Part shown: one piece after another, positions 1-6,089 of the stretch | Layout: every line of letters starts with the position of its first letter | Position numbering within the stretch: the stretch's first letter is position 1 | Origin: Oscillospiraceae bacterium | GTDB lineage: Bacteria; Bacillota_A; Clostridia; Oscillospirales; Oscillospiraceae | Reading direction: 5' to 3' | Assembly (NCBI GenBank): GCA_017516785.1 | Contig: JAFXAV010000083.1 | Coordinates: 1-6,200, forward strand | Length of the DNA stretch: 6,200 nucleotides | Made by a program: the position numbers and the translations under genes | The notes under the pieces: model-generated | Database searches by the model: none | Seen by the model: only the letters and a program-made list of their open reading frames with translations | Told to the model about the DNA's origin: nothing

Positions 1-1
1 G

Positions 2-1591
2 TGCTTCGTGTGCATCTCCTCCACCTTCGAGAAGGTGGTCATGATCGAGACCGAGGCCAACGAAGCTCCCGAGAATATCGTCTACGAGTGCATCCGTGTT
101 GCCCACGAGACCAACATGGAGATCGTCAAGTTCATTAACTCCATCGTCGCTGAGATCGGCAAGCCCAAGTTCACCTTCGAGAAGGCTGCCGTCAACCACG
201 ACCTGCTGGACGACCTGATCGCTTACGGCCTGAACCAGATCGAGTACGCTCTGGACACCGACGACAAGAACGTCCGGGAAGAGCGCCTGACCGCTGCCCG
301 TATCGACTTCAAGAACCAGTTCGTGGAGAAGTACGGCGAAGAAGAGTTCGAGACTCACATCGAGGTGTGCCTCTACAAGATGCAGAAGAAGGTTGTCAAG
401 AAGTGGCTGCTGCAGGGCAAGCGTGTTGACGGCCGCGGCATGGACGAGATCCGTCCCCTGGATGCCGAGGTTGGTGTTCTGCCCAGAGTCCACGGCTCCG
501 GCCTGTTCTCCCGTGGTCAGACTCAGGTTCTGTCCATCTGCACCCTGAACACCCTGTCCGCTGCTCAGAAGCTGGATACCATCTATCCCGAAGAGACCAA
601 GCGGTATATCCACCACTACAACTTCCCCTCCTTCTCCACCGGCGAAGCCCGTGCCGCCCGTTCCACCTCCCGCCGCGAGATCGGCCACGGTGCTCTGGCT
701 GAGAAGGCTCTGCTGCCTGTGATTCCTCCCGTTGAGGAGTTCCCCTATGCCATCCGTGTGGTGTCCGAGGTTCTGTCCTCCAACGGTTCTACTTCCCAGG
801 GCTCCATCTGCGGCTCTACTCTGGCTCTGATGGATGCCGGTGTCCCCATCCGCCGTCCTGTTGCAGGCATCTCCTGCGGCCTGATCTCCGACCAGGAGAC
901 CGGCGAGTGGAGAACCTTCACCGATATCCAGGGTGTTGAGGACTTCCACGGCGAAATGGACTTCAAGGTTGCCGGTACCACCGAAGGCATCACCGCCATC
1001 CAGATGGACCTGAAGAACAAGGGCCTGACCATGGAGATCATTGCCGACGCTCTGGAGCGCTGCCGCGTTGCCCGTCTGGAGATCCTGAACGAGGTCATGC
1101 TGCCCTGCATCGCAGAGCCCCGCGCTGAAGTCAGCGAGTACGCTCCCAAGATGATCTCCATGAAGATCCCCGTTGAGAAGATCCGCGAGGTCATCGGCTC
1201 CGGCGGCAAGACCATCCAGAAGATCTGCGCTGACACCGGTGCCAAGGTGGACATTGAGGATGACGGCTCCGTCTTCATCTCCGCTGTTGACTCCGCCGCT
1301 GCCTACGCTGCCAAGAAGATGGTGGACGACATCTGCTTCGTTCCCGAGGTGGGCAAGCTGTACTACGGCAAGGTCGTCCGCATCCTGCCCATCGGCGCTT
1401 TCGTTGAGATCGCTCCCGGCCACGACGGCATGGTCCACATCTCCAAGCTGGAGAACCGCCGTGTGGAAAAGGTGGAAGACGTTCTGAACCTGGGCGACAT
1501 GACCTGGGTCAAGTTCATGGGCTTCGACGAGAAGGGCCGCGCAAACTTCTCCCGTAAGGACGCTCTGAAGGAACTGGCAAACCAGGGTTGA
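2..1591 (+). CDS. pnp: Polynucleotide phosphorylase (PNPase), 5'-truncated by the window edge
   Basis: 3'->5' phosphorolytic exoribonuclease that trims RNA to nucleoside diphosphates; homotrimeric and cytoplasmic, often part of RNA-degrading complexes. The frame is open to the left edge. A GTG at 8 is internal, because the full protein is about 700 aa and only about 529 are visible. Residues counted from codon 8: end of the first RNase PH core (1-20); all-helical linker (about 25-135); second, catalytic RNase PH domain (about 140-370) with SRREIGHGALAEKALLP (221-237) and phosphate-loop SSNGSTSQGS (257-266). The catalytic acids correspond to D312 and D318, with K320, in EDFHGEMDFK (E. coli D486, D492, K494, from memory). 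A KH domain (about 385-445) has the GxxG loop GSGG (397-400), and an S1 domain (about 448-518) has GAFVEIAPGHDGMVHIS. No lesion is visible. Strongly biased GC-rich codons suggest high expression. It ends in TGA just before a terminator and converges on remB. Confidence 0.97.
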   Translation, partial: CFVCISSTFEKVVMIETEANEAPENIVYECIRVAHETNMEIVKFINSIVAEIGKPKFTFEKAAVNHDLLDDLIAYGLNQIEYALDTDDKNVREERLTAARIDFKNQFVEKYGEEEFETHIEVCLYKMQKKVVKKWLLQGKRVDGRGMDEIRPLDAEVGVLPRVHGSGLFSRGQTQVLSICTLNTLSAAQKLDTIYPEETKRYIHHYNFPSFSTGEARAARSTSRREIGHGALAEKALLPVIPPVEEFPYAIRVVSEVLSSNGSTSQGSICGSTLALMDAGVPIRRPVAGISCGLISDQETGEWRTFTDIQGVEDFHGEMDFKVAGTTEGITAIQMDLKNKGLTMEIIADALERCRVARLEILNEVMLPCIAEPRAEVSEYAPKMISMKIPVEKIREVIGSGGKTIQKICADTGAKVDIEDDGSVFISAVDSAAAYAAKKMVDDICFVPEVGKLYYGKVVRILPIGAFVEIAPGHDGMVHISKLENRRVEKVEDVLNLGDMTWVKFMGFDEKGRANFSRKDALKELANQG

Positions 1592-1603
1592 TAATGAAAA
1601 CGG

Positions 1604-1638
1604 AAACTCCCGCTCCAATCCGGAGCGGGAGTTTTTTT
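1604..1638 (+). terminator. Rho-independent terminator of pnp
   Basis: A perfect 13-bp stem (AAACTCCCGCTCC at 1604-1616 with its complement at 1622-1634) closes a 5-nt loop, and a run of seven T (1632-1638) follows. It begins 12 nt after the pnp stop codon. Read on the minus strand the same hairpin is followed only by a broken T tract (TTTCCGTTTT), so it might weakly stop transcripts coming from remB as well. Confidence 0.93.
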
Positions 1639-1640
1639 AG

Positions 1641-1674
1641 CTGTAGGGGAGGGTCACTGACCCTCCCGAAACCT
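1641..1674 (+). repeat. REP-like palindrome, copy A (GTAG foot outward to the left)
   Basis: It reads C-T-GTAG, then a 21-nt near-perfect palindrome (GGGAGGGTCA, one central base, TGACCCTCCC), then GAAACCT. It matches copy C (2101-2134) over 34 nt with one difference, the central C instead of T. It starts two bases after the T tract of the pnp terminator. GTAG directly 5' of a hairpin is the foot that REP elements show and RAYT transposases recognise in enterobacteria; applying that here is inference. No T tract follows the palindrome, so it is not an intrinsic terminator. A weak hairpin (AAACC 1669-1673 with GGTTT 1685-1689, then TT) overlaps its end. Confidence 0.85.
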
Positions 1675-1704
1675 ATCCGGGAAGGGTTTTTCAATATGGT
1701 TGCT

Positions 1705-1740
1705 GAAATCCATACAGTACCGGAAATCCATACTGTTTCC
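1705..1740 (+). repeat. Two tandem 18-bp units
   Basis: GAAATCCATAC occurs at 1705-1715 and again at 1723-1733, with an 18-nt period; the two units agree at 14 of 18 positions. The inverted pair ACAGTA (1714-1719) / TACTGT (1731-1736) overlaps them. It lies inside the noncoding REP-bounded element and no function is recognised. Confidence 0.6.
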
Positions 1741-1792
1741 TGTTATGATAGGGTACGGGAGGGTGGTGCTCCGCGCAGCGAATCAAAATGAT

Positions 1793-1815
1793 TATGATTG
1801 CCGGTGGCAATCATA
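1793..1815. repeat. Perfect 10-bp inverted repeat with 3-nt loop
   Basis: TATGATTGCC (1793-1802), loop GGT, then its exact complement GGCAATCATA (1806-1815). No T run follows on either strand, so it is not an intrinsic terminator. It lies in the noncoding element downstream of remB, and could be a 3'-end-stabilising hairpin or an internal structure of the element. Confidence 0.7.
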
Positions 1816-1825
1816 CCATAATTTA

Positions 1826-1843
1826 CAATGACCCTCCCCTACA
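1826..1843 (-). repeat. Half REP, copy B (GTAG foot and first arm only)
   Basis: On the minus strand it reads TGTAGGGGAGGGTCATTG and then diverges (TAAATT) where the second palindrome arm should follow, so it cannot form the 10-bp hairpin of the other copies. It starts three bases after the remB stop codon and is opposite in orientation to copy A. Confidence 0.75.
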
Positions 1844-1846
1844 GTT

Positions 1847-2089
1847 TTATTTTAGTCTTTTTTCCAGTGTTGCGCTGTTCAAGGCTGTCAGGCGGACTCT
1901 GGTGAAGCCGTACTCCTGGGTCAGGACGAAGGATTTGGGCAGATCGTCACAGGGCACCACTTCGCCGTTTTGCTCGCTTTTCTCCAGAAATTCCCGGGTC
2001 CGCCGGGAGGTGGAGGTGTTGTCCAGATCAAAGATGCCGATGATCGACCGGTCCCGCACCGCCATATCATTTCCTATTGAAAGATACAT
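1847..2089 (-). CDS. remB: RemB-like DUF370 regulator
   Basis: A small protein of 80 aa, about the size of B. subtilis RemB/YaaB (about 81 aa), a relative of the extracellular-matrix regulator RemA. The family signature is seen throughout: MYLSIGNDMAVRDRSIIGIF at the N-terminus, DLDNTSTSRRTREFLEKSE in the middle, then LPKSFVLT and a C-terminal LNSATLEKRLK. RemA-type proteins are DNA binders that activate matrix and osmoprotection genes; the role in this organism is unknown. The ATG at 2089 is preceded by AGGGGG with a 7-nt gap. In B. subtilis remB lies between recF and gyrB; here it is downstream of gyrA and rnhA on the same strand, so association with the gyrase locus is kept in another order. 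Copy C abuts its ribosome binding site, and half copy B follows its stop codon. No own promoter is evident, so read-through from gyrA-rnhA is likely. Confidence 0.85.
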   Translation of the reverse strand: MYLSIGNDMAVRDRSIIGIFDLDNTSTSRRTREFLEKSEQNGEVVPCDDLPKSFVLTQEYGFTRVRLTALNSATLEKRLK

Positions 2090-2096
2090 ACAGATA

Positions 2097-2102
2097 CCCC
2101 CT
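2097..2102 (-). promoter_or_regulatory. Ribosome binding site of remB, at the REP boundary
   Basis: On the minus strand AGGGGG is followed by TATCTGT and the ATG at 2089-2087, a 7-nt spacing. Its first base is the outermost base of the 27-nt REP core of copy C, so the repeat touches but does not break the site. Confidence 0.65.
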
Positions 2103-2134
2103 GTAGGGGAGGGTCATTGACCCTCCCGAAACCT
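2101..2134 (+). repeat. REP-like palindrome, copy C (left end of RAYT cassette)
   Basis: Same 34-nt unit as copy A, with T instead of C in the palindrome centre. The GTAG foot (2103-2106) points outward, away from the transposase gene. Its core 2102-2128 is identical, as an inverted copy, to copy D at 2644-2670. Its last base is also the first base of the complement of the RAYT stop codon, so gene and repeat touch. Confidence 0.9.
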
Positions 2135-2604
2135 TACATTCCGCTCTCACTGAAATAGAAGCAATCTTCTTCCCATTTCAGGGGATTATGCTCAATATAC
2201 AGCCATATCTTTTCATAACTCTTTTGATTCCGGATAATGTGGTCATGAAAAGACCGCTGCCATACTTCTTTTCCCGGCTCCCATGTTCTGATTTCTTTCG
2301 TAACGGACATCTTATACTGTCCAATGGCAACCGATAAATCCTTCAGCCCTTTTTCTTCCTGGTGAATTACAAAAATGCCGTGAATATGGTTCGGCATAAC
2401 CACATATTTATCCAAATGAATTCCGGGATGCAATTCTCCCATTTTTCTGAGATTTGCTTCTGCAATTTTACCATATCGGTTCAGATTCCCGGGTTCTCCA
2501 AATATACATTTCTTGTTATGGGTACAAATTGTGATGAAATAATAATTTACAGAAGCATAGCTATACCCAGGGATGCGGGGGCTTTTTCTTTTCGGTAAAT
2601 CCAA
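2134..2604 (-). CDS. REP-associated tyrosine transposase (RAYT, IS200-like Y1 family)
   Basis: 156 aa, within the usual RAYT range. An HUH single-strand nuclease that cuts and joins DNA at hairpins, with a tyrosine as nucleophile. Seen: YYFITICTHNKKCIFG (21-36), the HUH motif in VVMPNHIHGIF (H73 and H75), WQRSFHDHIIRNQKSYEKIW (115-134), and LYIEHNPLKW (135-144). By comparison with the E. coli RAYT, recalled from memory, the nucleophile is Y136 in YIEHNP. No frameshift or missing catalytic residue is visible, so the enzyme may be active. The best start is TTG at 2604: it begins MDLPKRKSPR as relatives do, an in-frame stop lies 18 nt upstream, and no in-frame ATG occurs before codon 54. A weak GGTGAAG precedes it. 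The non-canonical start and poor ribosome binding site predict low expression. The gene lies between inverted REP copies and on the same strand as rnhA and remB. Confidence 0.93.
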   Translation of the reverse strand: MDLPKRKSPRIPGYSYASVNYYFITICTHNKKCIFGEPGNLNRYGKIAEANLRKMGELHPGIHLDKYVVMPNHIHGIFVIHQEEKGLKDLSVAIGQYKMSVTKEIRTWEPGKEVWQRSFHDHIIRNQKSYEKIWLYIEHNPLKWEEDCFYFSESGM

Positions 2605-2643
2605 ATCTTCACCACTTTCTCAACGCTCAGTTCCATAACATTG

Positions 2644-2670
2644 CGGGAGGGTCAATGACCCTCCCCTACA
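2644..2670 (-). repeat. REP-like palindrome, copy D (right end of RAYT cassette)
   Basis: Inverted copy, identical to 2102-2128 over all 27 nt: GTAG foot, then a 10+1+10 palindrome. On the minus strand it begins one base after the rnhA TAA stop. Without a T tract it is not an intrinsic terminator, but in the rnhA transcript it would form a strong 3' hairpin. Similarity to copies A and C stops after the palindrome (CAATG instead of AAACC). Confidence 0.9.
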
Positions 2671-2671
2671 A

Positions 2672-3112
2672 TTATCCCTTGATTTTTTTCCACTCTGCCA
2701 CTGCCAGTTCGTCGCAGCGGTTGTTTTTGGGGTTGGTGGCGTGGCCTTTGACCCAGTGGTAGGTCAGCTTATGTTTCATGGTTAACATAAGTAATTCTTC
2801 CCAGAGGTCGGGGTTCAGGGCCGGCTTTTTGTCGGACTTGATCCAGCCCCGCTTCCGCCAGCCCCAGGCCCAGCCCTTTTCCAGGGCATCGATGACATAC
2901 TTGGAGTCGGAATACAGCTCCACGTTGCAGGGCTCCTTCAGGGCCTGCAGGCCACGGATCACGGCGGTCAGCTCCATCCGGTTGTTGGTGGTGTTTGCTT
3001 CGCCGCCGGACAGCTCCTTTTCGTGGCCCATAAACTCCAGGATGGCACCCCAGCCGCCGGGGCCGGGGTTGCCGGAGCAGGCACCGTCAGTATACAGTGT
3101 TACGGTTTTCAT
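2672..3112 (-). CDS. rnhA: Ribonuclease HI
   Basis: Endonuclease that cuts the RNA strand of RNA:DNA hybrids (R-loops, primers, misincorporated ribonucleotides); cytoplasmic. 146 aa, close to the 155 of E. coli. All active-site residues are present at nearly E. coli numbering: D9 in [16 protein letters not shown]47 in TTNNRMEL, D69 in LYSDSKYV, H124 in WVKGHAT, D134 in NRCDELA. The basic, Trp-rich segment [19 protein letters not shown] (76-94) is the handle region that grips the hybrid, so this is type HI rather than HII. The ATG lies inside the gyrA stop (ATGA overlap), so translation is probably coupled to gyrA. Pairing with gyrase makes sense, since both act against R-loops and hypernegative supercoiling; that functional link is inference. 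Copy D begins one base after its stop. Confidence 0.97.
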   Translation of the reverse strand: MKTVTLYTDGACSGNPGPGGWGAILEFMGHEKELSGGEANTTNNRMELTAVIRGLQALKEPCNVELYSDSKYVIDALEKGWAWGWRKRGWIKSDKKPALNPDLWEELLMLTMKHKLTYHWVKGHATNPKNNRCDELAVAEWKKIKG

Positions 3113-5619
3113 TCTGCTGCCGTTTCCTCAGCTTCTTCCATGTTCTCCACGCGCTCCAGGGAAACCACCTGGTTGCCCTCCTCGATGCGCATGACGATAA
3201 CACCCTGGACATCCCGCTTGTAGATATTGATGGAGGATGCGGGGATCCGGATGATGACACCGCCGTTTTCGATTAACATAACATCATCGTTATCCGCAAC
3301 CACACGGCAGCCGGCTACCCGGCCGGTCTTGGGGGTGATGTTGTAGTTCTTCAGACCCTTACCGCCGCGGCCCTGGGCTACCTTTTCCCCATTGGGGCCG
3401 GTGCGCAGGTATTCTTCCAGCGCGGTACGCTTACCGAAGCCGTTGACAGTGACAGTCAGCAGAGTCTTGCCCTCCTCGGCCTTCTCTGCGCCCACCACGA
3501 AGTCATCGCCGGTTAACATAATACCACGGACACCGGCTGCATCACGGCCCATGGGACGGACATCGTTCTCGTTGAAGCAGATGGCCATGCCGTTTGCAGT
3601 CGCCAGCAGGATATTGTCATTGCCCTCGGTGCGGATCACGTTGATCAGATGGTCGCCCTCATTCAGGGTGATGGCACGGATGCCGCCCTTACGGTTGGTC
3701 TTCAGCGCCAGGAAGGGGATCCGCTTCACGGTACCCTGGGCCGTTACCATCATCAGGAACTCGTTCTCATTGAACTCCCGGGTAATCACCATGGCGGTGA
3801 CAGACTCGCCGGGATCCAGAGGCAGCACGTTGACAATGGCGGTACCACGGGCGGTACGGCCTGCCTCGGGAATCTGGTAGCCCTTCCGGTGATGTACCTT
3901 GCCCTGGTCGGTGAAGAACAGCATATGGTCATGGGTGGAGGCAATATTCAGGGACTTGACATAATCCTCGTCCTTCAGGTTCTGGGCGTTGACGCCGCGG
4001 CCACCGCGGGACTGAGTCCGGTAGGTGTCCACAGGCATCCGCTTGATGTAGCCCTGGTTACTGAGGGTGAAGGCACAGGTCTCCTCCTCGATGAGGTCCT
4101 CGATGTCGATCTCGTCCTCGATCTCCTGGATCTCGGTCTTGCGCTTGTCACCGAACTTGTCCCGGATCTGGATCAGCTCTTCCCGCAGCACGGCCTTCAT
4201 CTTCTCAGGATCGGCCAGAAGCTCCAGATAGTAGTTGATCCGCTCCATCAGCTCGTTATACTCGTTCTGGAGTTTCTCCCGGTCAAGGCCCTGGAGCGCC
4301 TTCAGACGCATATCCAGAATAGCCTGGGCCTGGACATCATCCAGACCGAACCGCTCCATCAACTTCTGCTTGGCATCGTCGTAGGCGGAACGGATAATGT
4401 GGATCACTTCGTCAATGTTATCCTGGGCGATCAGCAGGCCTTCCAACAGATGGGCACGCTCCCGGGCTTTACGCAGGTCGTACTGAGTACGGCGGGTCAG
4501 AATCTCATTCTGATGGGCCAGGTATTCATCGATGATCTGCCGCAGGGACAGAATCTTGGGCTGCTTCTGGTTGTCCACCAGTGCCAGCATGATGATGCCG
4601 AAGCTAGACTGCAGAGCGGTCTGCTTAAACAGGTTGTTCAGCACCACCTGGGGATTGGCATCCTTCTTCAGCTCGATGACCATCCGCATACCGTTGCGGT
4701 CAGTCTCGTCACGAAGATCGCTGATGCCTTCCAGCCGCTTGTCCTTCACCTGCTCGGCGATGGTCTTGATCAGCTGGCGCTTGTTTACCTGATAGGGAAG
4801 TTCGGTGACGATGATGCGGACGCGATCTTTGCCGAACTCTTCAAATTCGGTGCGGGCGCGAACCACCACCTTGCCGCGGCCGGTGGCGTAGGCTGCCCGA
4901 ATACCGCTGCGGCCCATGATGATGCCGCCGGTGGGGAAGTCGGGGCCGGAAACGTGCTCCATGAGATCAATCATGGAAGCCTCGGGATCATCCAGCACGC
5001 AGACACAGGCGTTGATGACTTCACTTAAATTGTGGGGCGGGATGTTTGTGGCCATACCAACGGCGATACCGGAGGAACCGTTCACCAGCAGGTTGGGGAA
5101 CCGGCTGGGCAGAACCCGGGGCTCTTTCAGGGATTCATCGAAGTTGGGATCCCAGTCTACGGTCTCCTTGTCGATGTCCCGGAGCATTTCGTTACTGAGC
5201 TTGCTTAAGCGTGCCTCGGTGTAACGGTAAGCAGCAGCGGGGTCGCCGTCCACGGAGCCGAAGTTGCCGTGGCCGTCCACCAGCATATAGCGCATGGAGA
5301 AATCCTGAGCCAGACGGACCATGGCATCGTAAACGGATGCGTCGCCGTGGGGATGGTACTTACCCAGAACGTCACCGACGCAGGTCGCGGATTTCTTAAA
5401 GGGCTTGTCGGAGGTCAGGCCGCTTTCGTACATGGTGTACAGAATACGGCGGTGGACAGGCTTCAAGCCGTCCCGGACATCCGGCAGGGCACGTCCGACG
5501 ATAACGGACATGGCATATTCAATATAGGAGCGCTCCATTTCATCCACCAGATTGGACTCTGTAATGGTCTGATCCGGGAATAAAATGTCCTCCGGTTTAT
5601 AACTGCGGTTATGTGCCAT
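3109..5619 (-). CDS. gyrA: DNA gyrase subunit A
   Basis: Breakage-reunion subunit of DNA gyrase (A2B2), which introduces negative supercoils; target of quinolones. 836 aa, full length. The N-terminal winged-helix/tower part carries the catalytic tyrosine Y133 in YRYTEARL (E. coli Y122). The quinolone region reads [15 protein letters not shown] (87-101): E. coli S83 is replaced by A94, while D98 matches D87. A coiled-coil part follows at about 365-500. The C-terminal pinwheel begins with a GyrA box, QSRGGRG (536-542), typical of gyrase rather than topoisomerase IV, and holds a second box-like QGRGGKG (749-755). The tail is acidic ([10 protein letters not shown]). ATG at 5619 has GGAGGTG 5 nt upstream. 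gyrB is not in the window. A DUF559 repeat cassette lies directly upstream, and rnhA overlaps the stop by 4 nt. Confidence 0.98.
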   Translation of the reverse strand: MAHNRSYKPEDILFPDQTITESNLVDEMERSYIEYAMSVIVGRALPDVRDGLKPVHRRILYTMYESGLTSDKPFKKSATCVGDVLGKYHPHGDASVYDAMVRLAQDFSMRYMLVDGHGNFGSVDGDPAAAYRYTEARLSKLSNEMLRDIDKETVDWDPNFDESLKEPRVLPSRFPNLLVNGSSGIAVGMATNIPPHNLSEVINACVCVLDDPEASMIDLMEHVSGPDFPTGGIIMGRSGIRAAYATGRGKVVVRARTEFEEFGKDRVRIIVTELPYQVNKRQLIKTIAEQVKDKRLEGISDLRDETDRNGMRMVIELKKDANPQVVLNNLFKQTALQSSFGIIMLALVDNQKQPKILSLRQIIDEYLAHQNEILTRRTQYDLRKARERAHLLEGLLIAQDNIDEVIHIIRSAYDDAKQKLMERFGLDDVQAQAILDMRLKALQGLDREKLQNEYNELMERINYYLELLADPEKMKAVLREELIQIRDKFGDKRKTEIQEIEDEIDIEDLIEEETCAFTLSNQGYIKRMPVDTYRTQSRGGRGVNAQNLKDEDYVKSLNIASTHDHMLFFTDQGKVHHRKGYQIPEAGRTARGTAIVNVLPLDPGESVTAMVITREFNENEFLMMVTAQGTVKRIPFLALKTNRKGGIRAITLNEGDHLINVIRTEGNDNILLATANGMAICFNENDVRPMGRDAAGVRGIMLTGDDFVVGAEKAEEGKTLLTVTVNGFGKRTALEEYLRTGPNGEKVAQGRGGKGLKNYNITPKTGRVAGCRVVADNDDVMLIENGGVIIRIPASSINIYKRDVQGVIVMRIEEGNQVVSLERVENMEEAEETAAE
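3124..3130 (-). promoter_or_regulatory. Likely ribosome binding site of rnhA inside the gyrA tail
   Basis: On the minus strand TGAGGAA lies 11 nt before the rnhA ATG. The same bases encode part of the acidic GyrA tail (E-E). The spacing is somewhat long, which fits re-initiation by ribosomes finishing gyrA at the ATGA overlap. Confidence 0.45.
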
Positions 5620-5624
5620 AAAAG

Positions 5625-5631
5625 CACCTCC
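5625..5631 (-). promoter_or_regulatory. Ribosome binding site of gyrA
   Basis: GGAGGTG on the minus strand, with CTTTT between it and the ATG at 5619. It is a strong Shine-Dalgarno match and fixes the gyrA start. Only 16 nt separate it from the palindromic repeat at 5648. Confidence 0.85.
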
Positions 5632-5647
5632 AATAATAGGATCAATG

Positions 5648-5698
5648 GCCCCCTTGCCTAAAGGGGGCTGGCACGGCGTAAGCCGTGACTGGGGGATT
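5648..5698 (+). repeat. DUF559-cassette repeat, left copy
   Basis: Three parts in order. First, an 8-bp perfect stem GCCCCCTT (5648-5655) / AAGGGGGC (5661-5668) with loop GCCTA. Second, a hairpin CACGGC (5672-5677) / GCCGTG (5682-5687) with loop GTAA. Third, a box GGGGGATT (5691-5698). The right copy (6131-6179) has the same stem, loop and box in inverted orientation, but a different middle hairpin. No T tract follows on either strand, so it is not an intrinsic terminator. Confidence 0.85.
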
Positions 5699-5719
5699 CT
5701 GTTGAGAAATCAGATGCAG

Positions 5720-6088
5720 CTATTTGGCTGCTGCAATTCTTGATTGAACAATCCCGTCAATATATTCGCAAACACCATAAAAATTATGGTTAACTTCGTT
5801 ATTTGGGATACGAATCACCGTAAGATTCCGTCTTTGAATTGCATCGGTTCTATTCTGATCCTTTTTCAGCATATTTTCTTCAAAATGCTGCGATCCATCC
5901 AACTCCACGATCAGTCTTGCATCATGACAATAGAAATCTGCAATATATTGATCGATTACCTTTTGCCTTAAGAATCGAACCGGATAGTTTTTCAGAAAAT
6001 CGTACCAAAGATGCCGTTCCTCCCTGGTCATGTTTTTTCTCAGTTTTCTCGCGTTTTCCGTAAGATCTGGATTGTGTTTTCTGTCCAT
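5720..6088 (-). CDS. DUF559 (Vsr-like) small endonuclease
   Basis: 122 aa from the ATG at 6088. Features of the DUF559 family, a PD-(D/E)XK fold related to Vsr mismatch endonucleases: NARKLRKNMTREERHLWYDF (12-31), RQKVIDQYIADFYC (41-54) with acidic D51, LIVELDGSQHFEE (59-71) with E62, D64 and H68, and C-terminal VIRIPNNEV followed by a helix. These residues would form the metal site; the substrate of DUF559 proteins is not well established. An upstream in-frame ATG at 6115 would add MPKGAGGFP, but those nine codons lie entirely within the adjacent repeat, and 6088 has AGGGGG at 7-nt spacing, so I prefer 6088. It ends in TAG, 100 nt before gyrA on the same strand, so some gyrA transcripts may cross it. 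No frameshift is seen. It may act in repair or defence, or move the flanking repeats; the last is a hypothesis. Confidence 0.88.
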   Translation of the reverse strand: MDRKHNPDLTENARKLRKNMTREERHLWYDFLKNYPVRFLRQKVIDQYIADFYCHDARLIVELDGSQHFEENMLKKDQNRTDAIQRRNLTVIRIPNNEVNHNFYGVCEYIDGIVQSRIAAAK

Positions 6089-6089
6089 A

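Larger units (their letters stand above)
1641..1844. mobile_element. Noncoding REP-bounded element (MITE/REPIN-like) between pnp and remB
   Basis: This stretch fills the convergent gap and holds no credible gene. Its ends are inverted copies of TGTAGGGGAGGGTCA: 1642-1656 on the plus strand and 1829-1843 as the complement. The inside carries an 18-bp tandem repeat (1705-1740), a partial REP arm CGGGAGGGT at 1756-1764, and a 10-bp palindrome (1793-1815). It fits exactly between the pnp terminator and the remB stop codon. I infer a non-autonomous element that could be mobilised by a RAYT such as the one at 2134-2604. It could instead be two independent REP insertions that flank old intergenic DNA. 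Confidence 0.55.
2101..2670. mobile_element. RAYT cassette: transposase gene between inverted REP copies
   Basis: A unit of about 570 bp made of copy C, the RAYT gene and copy D, with 27-nt identical inverted ends that both show the GTAG foot outward. The gene looks more AT-rich than rnhA and gyrA on one side and pnp on the other. It sits between the rnhA stop codon and the remB ribosome binding site. It resembles the RAYT-plus-flanking-REP arrangement known from Proteobacteria. Whether the whole unit moves or only the REPs do cannot be told from one locus. Confidence 0.75.

Noticed and set aside
745..1278. 177-codon minus-strand frame opposite pnp
   Set aside because: It is antisense to the conserved catalytic domain of PNPase, with a Ser/Met/Arg-rich composition typical of a shadow frame and no ribosome binding site logic.
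1588..1791. 67-codon plus-strand frame after pnp
   Set aside because: It starts in the pnp stop region, runs through the terminator and REP copy A, and its EIHTVPEIHTV repeat only reflects the 18-bp tandem repeat.
1788..2120. 110-codon plus-strand frame
   Set aside because: It is antisense to remB, whose protein matches the RemB/DUF370 family along its full length.
2102..2670. REP palindromes as intrinsic terminators or as a CRISPR array
   Set aside because: No T tract follows the stems on either strand. The copies are inverted rather than direct, and are separated by genes instead of regular spacers.
2776..3520. Recurring GTTAAC/TTAACATA motif at about 2780, 3274 and 3512
   Set aside because: All three are Met-Leu-Thr or Met-Leu-Ile codons (ATG TTA) within rnhA and gyrA; spacing is irregular and no palindrome extends beyond the six bases.
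3649..5028. 459-codon open frame on the plus strand opposite gyrA
   Set aside because: It lies wholly antisense to an intact gyrA; long antisense frames are common in GC-rich genes. Its Leu/Val/Gly/His-rich sequence resembles no family I know.
3109..5619. Intein or topoisomerase IV (ParC) identity for the gyrA gene
   Set aside because: The protein is 836 aa with no insertion near the catalytic tyrosine, and the GyrA box QSRGGRG marks gyrase.
5720..5760. TTGACG on the minus strand (5760-5755) as a gyrA promoter
   Set aside because: No acceptable -10 box lies 16-18 nt downstream (ATTGCA at best), and it is inside the conserved end of the DUF559 coding sequence.
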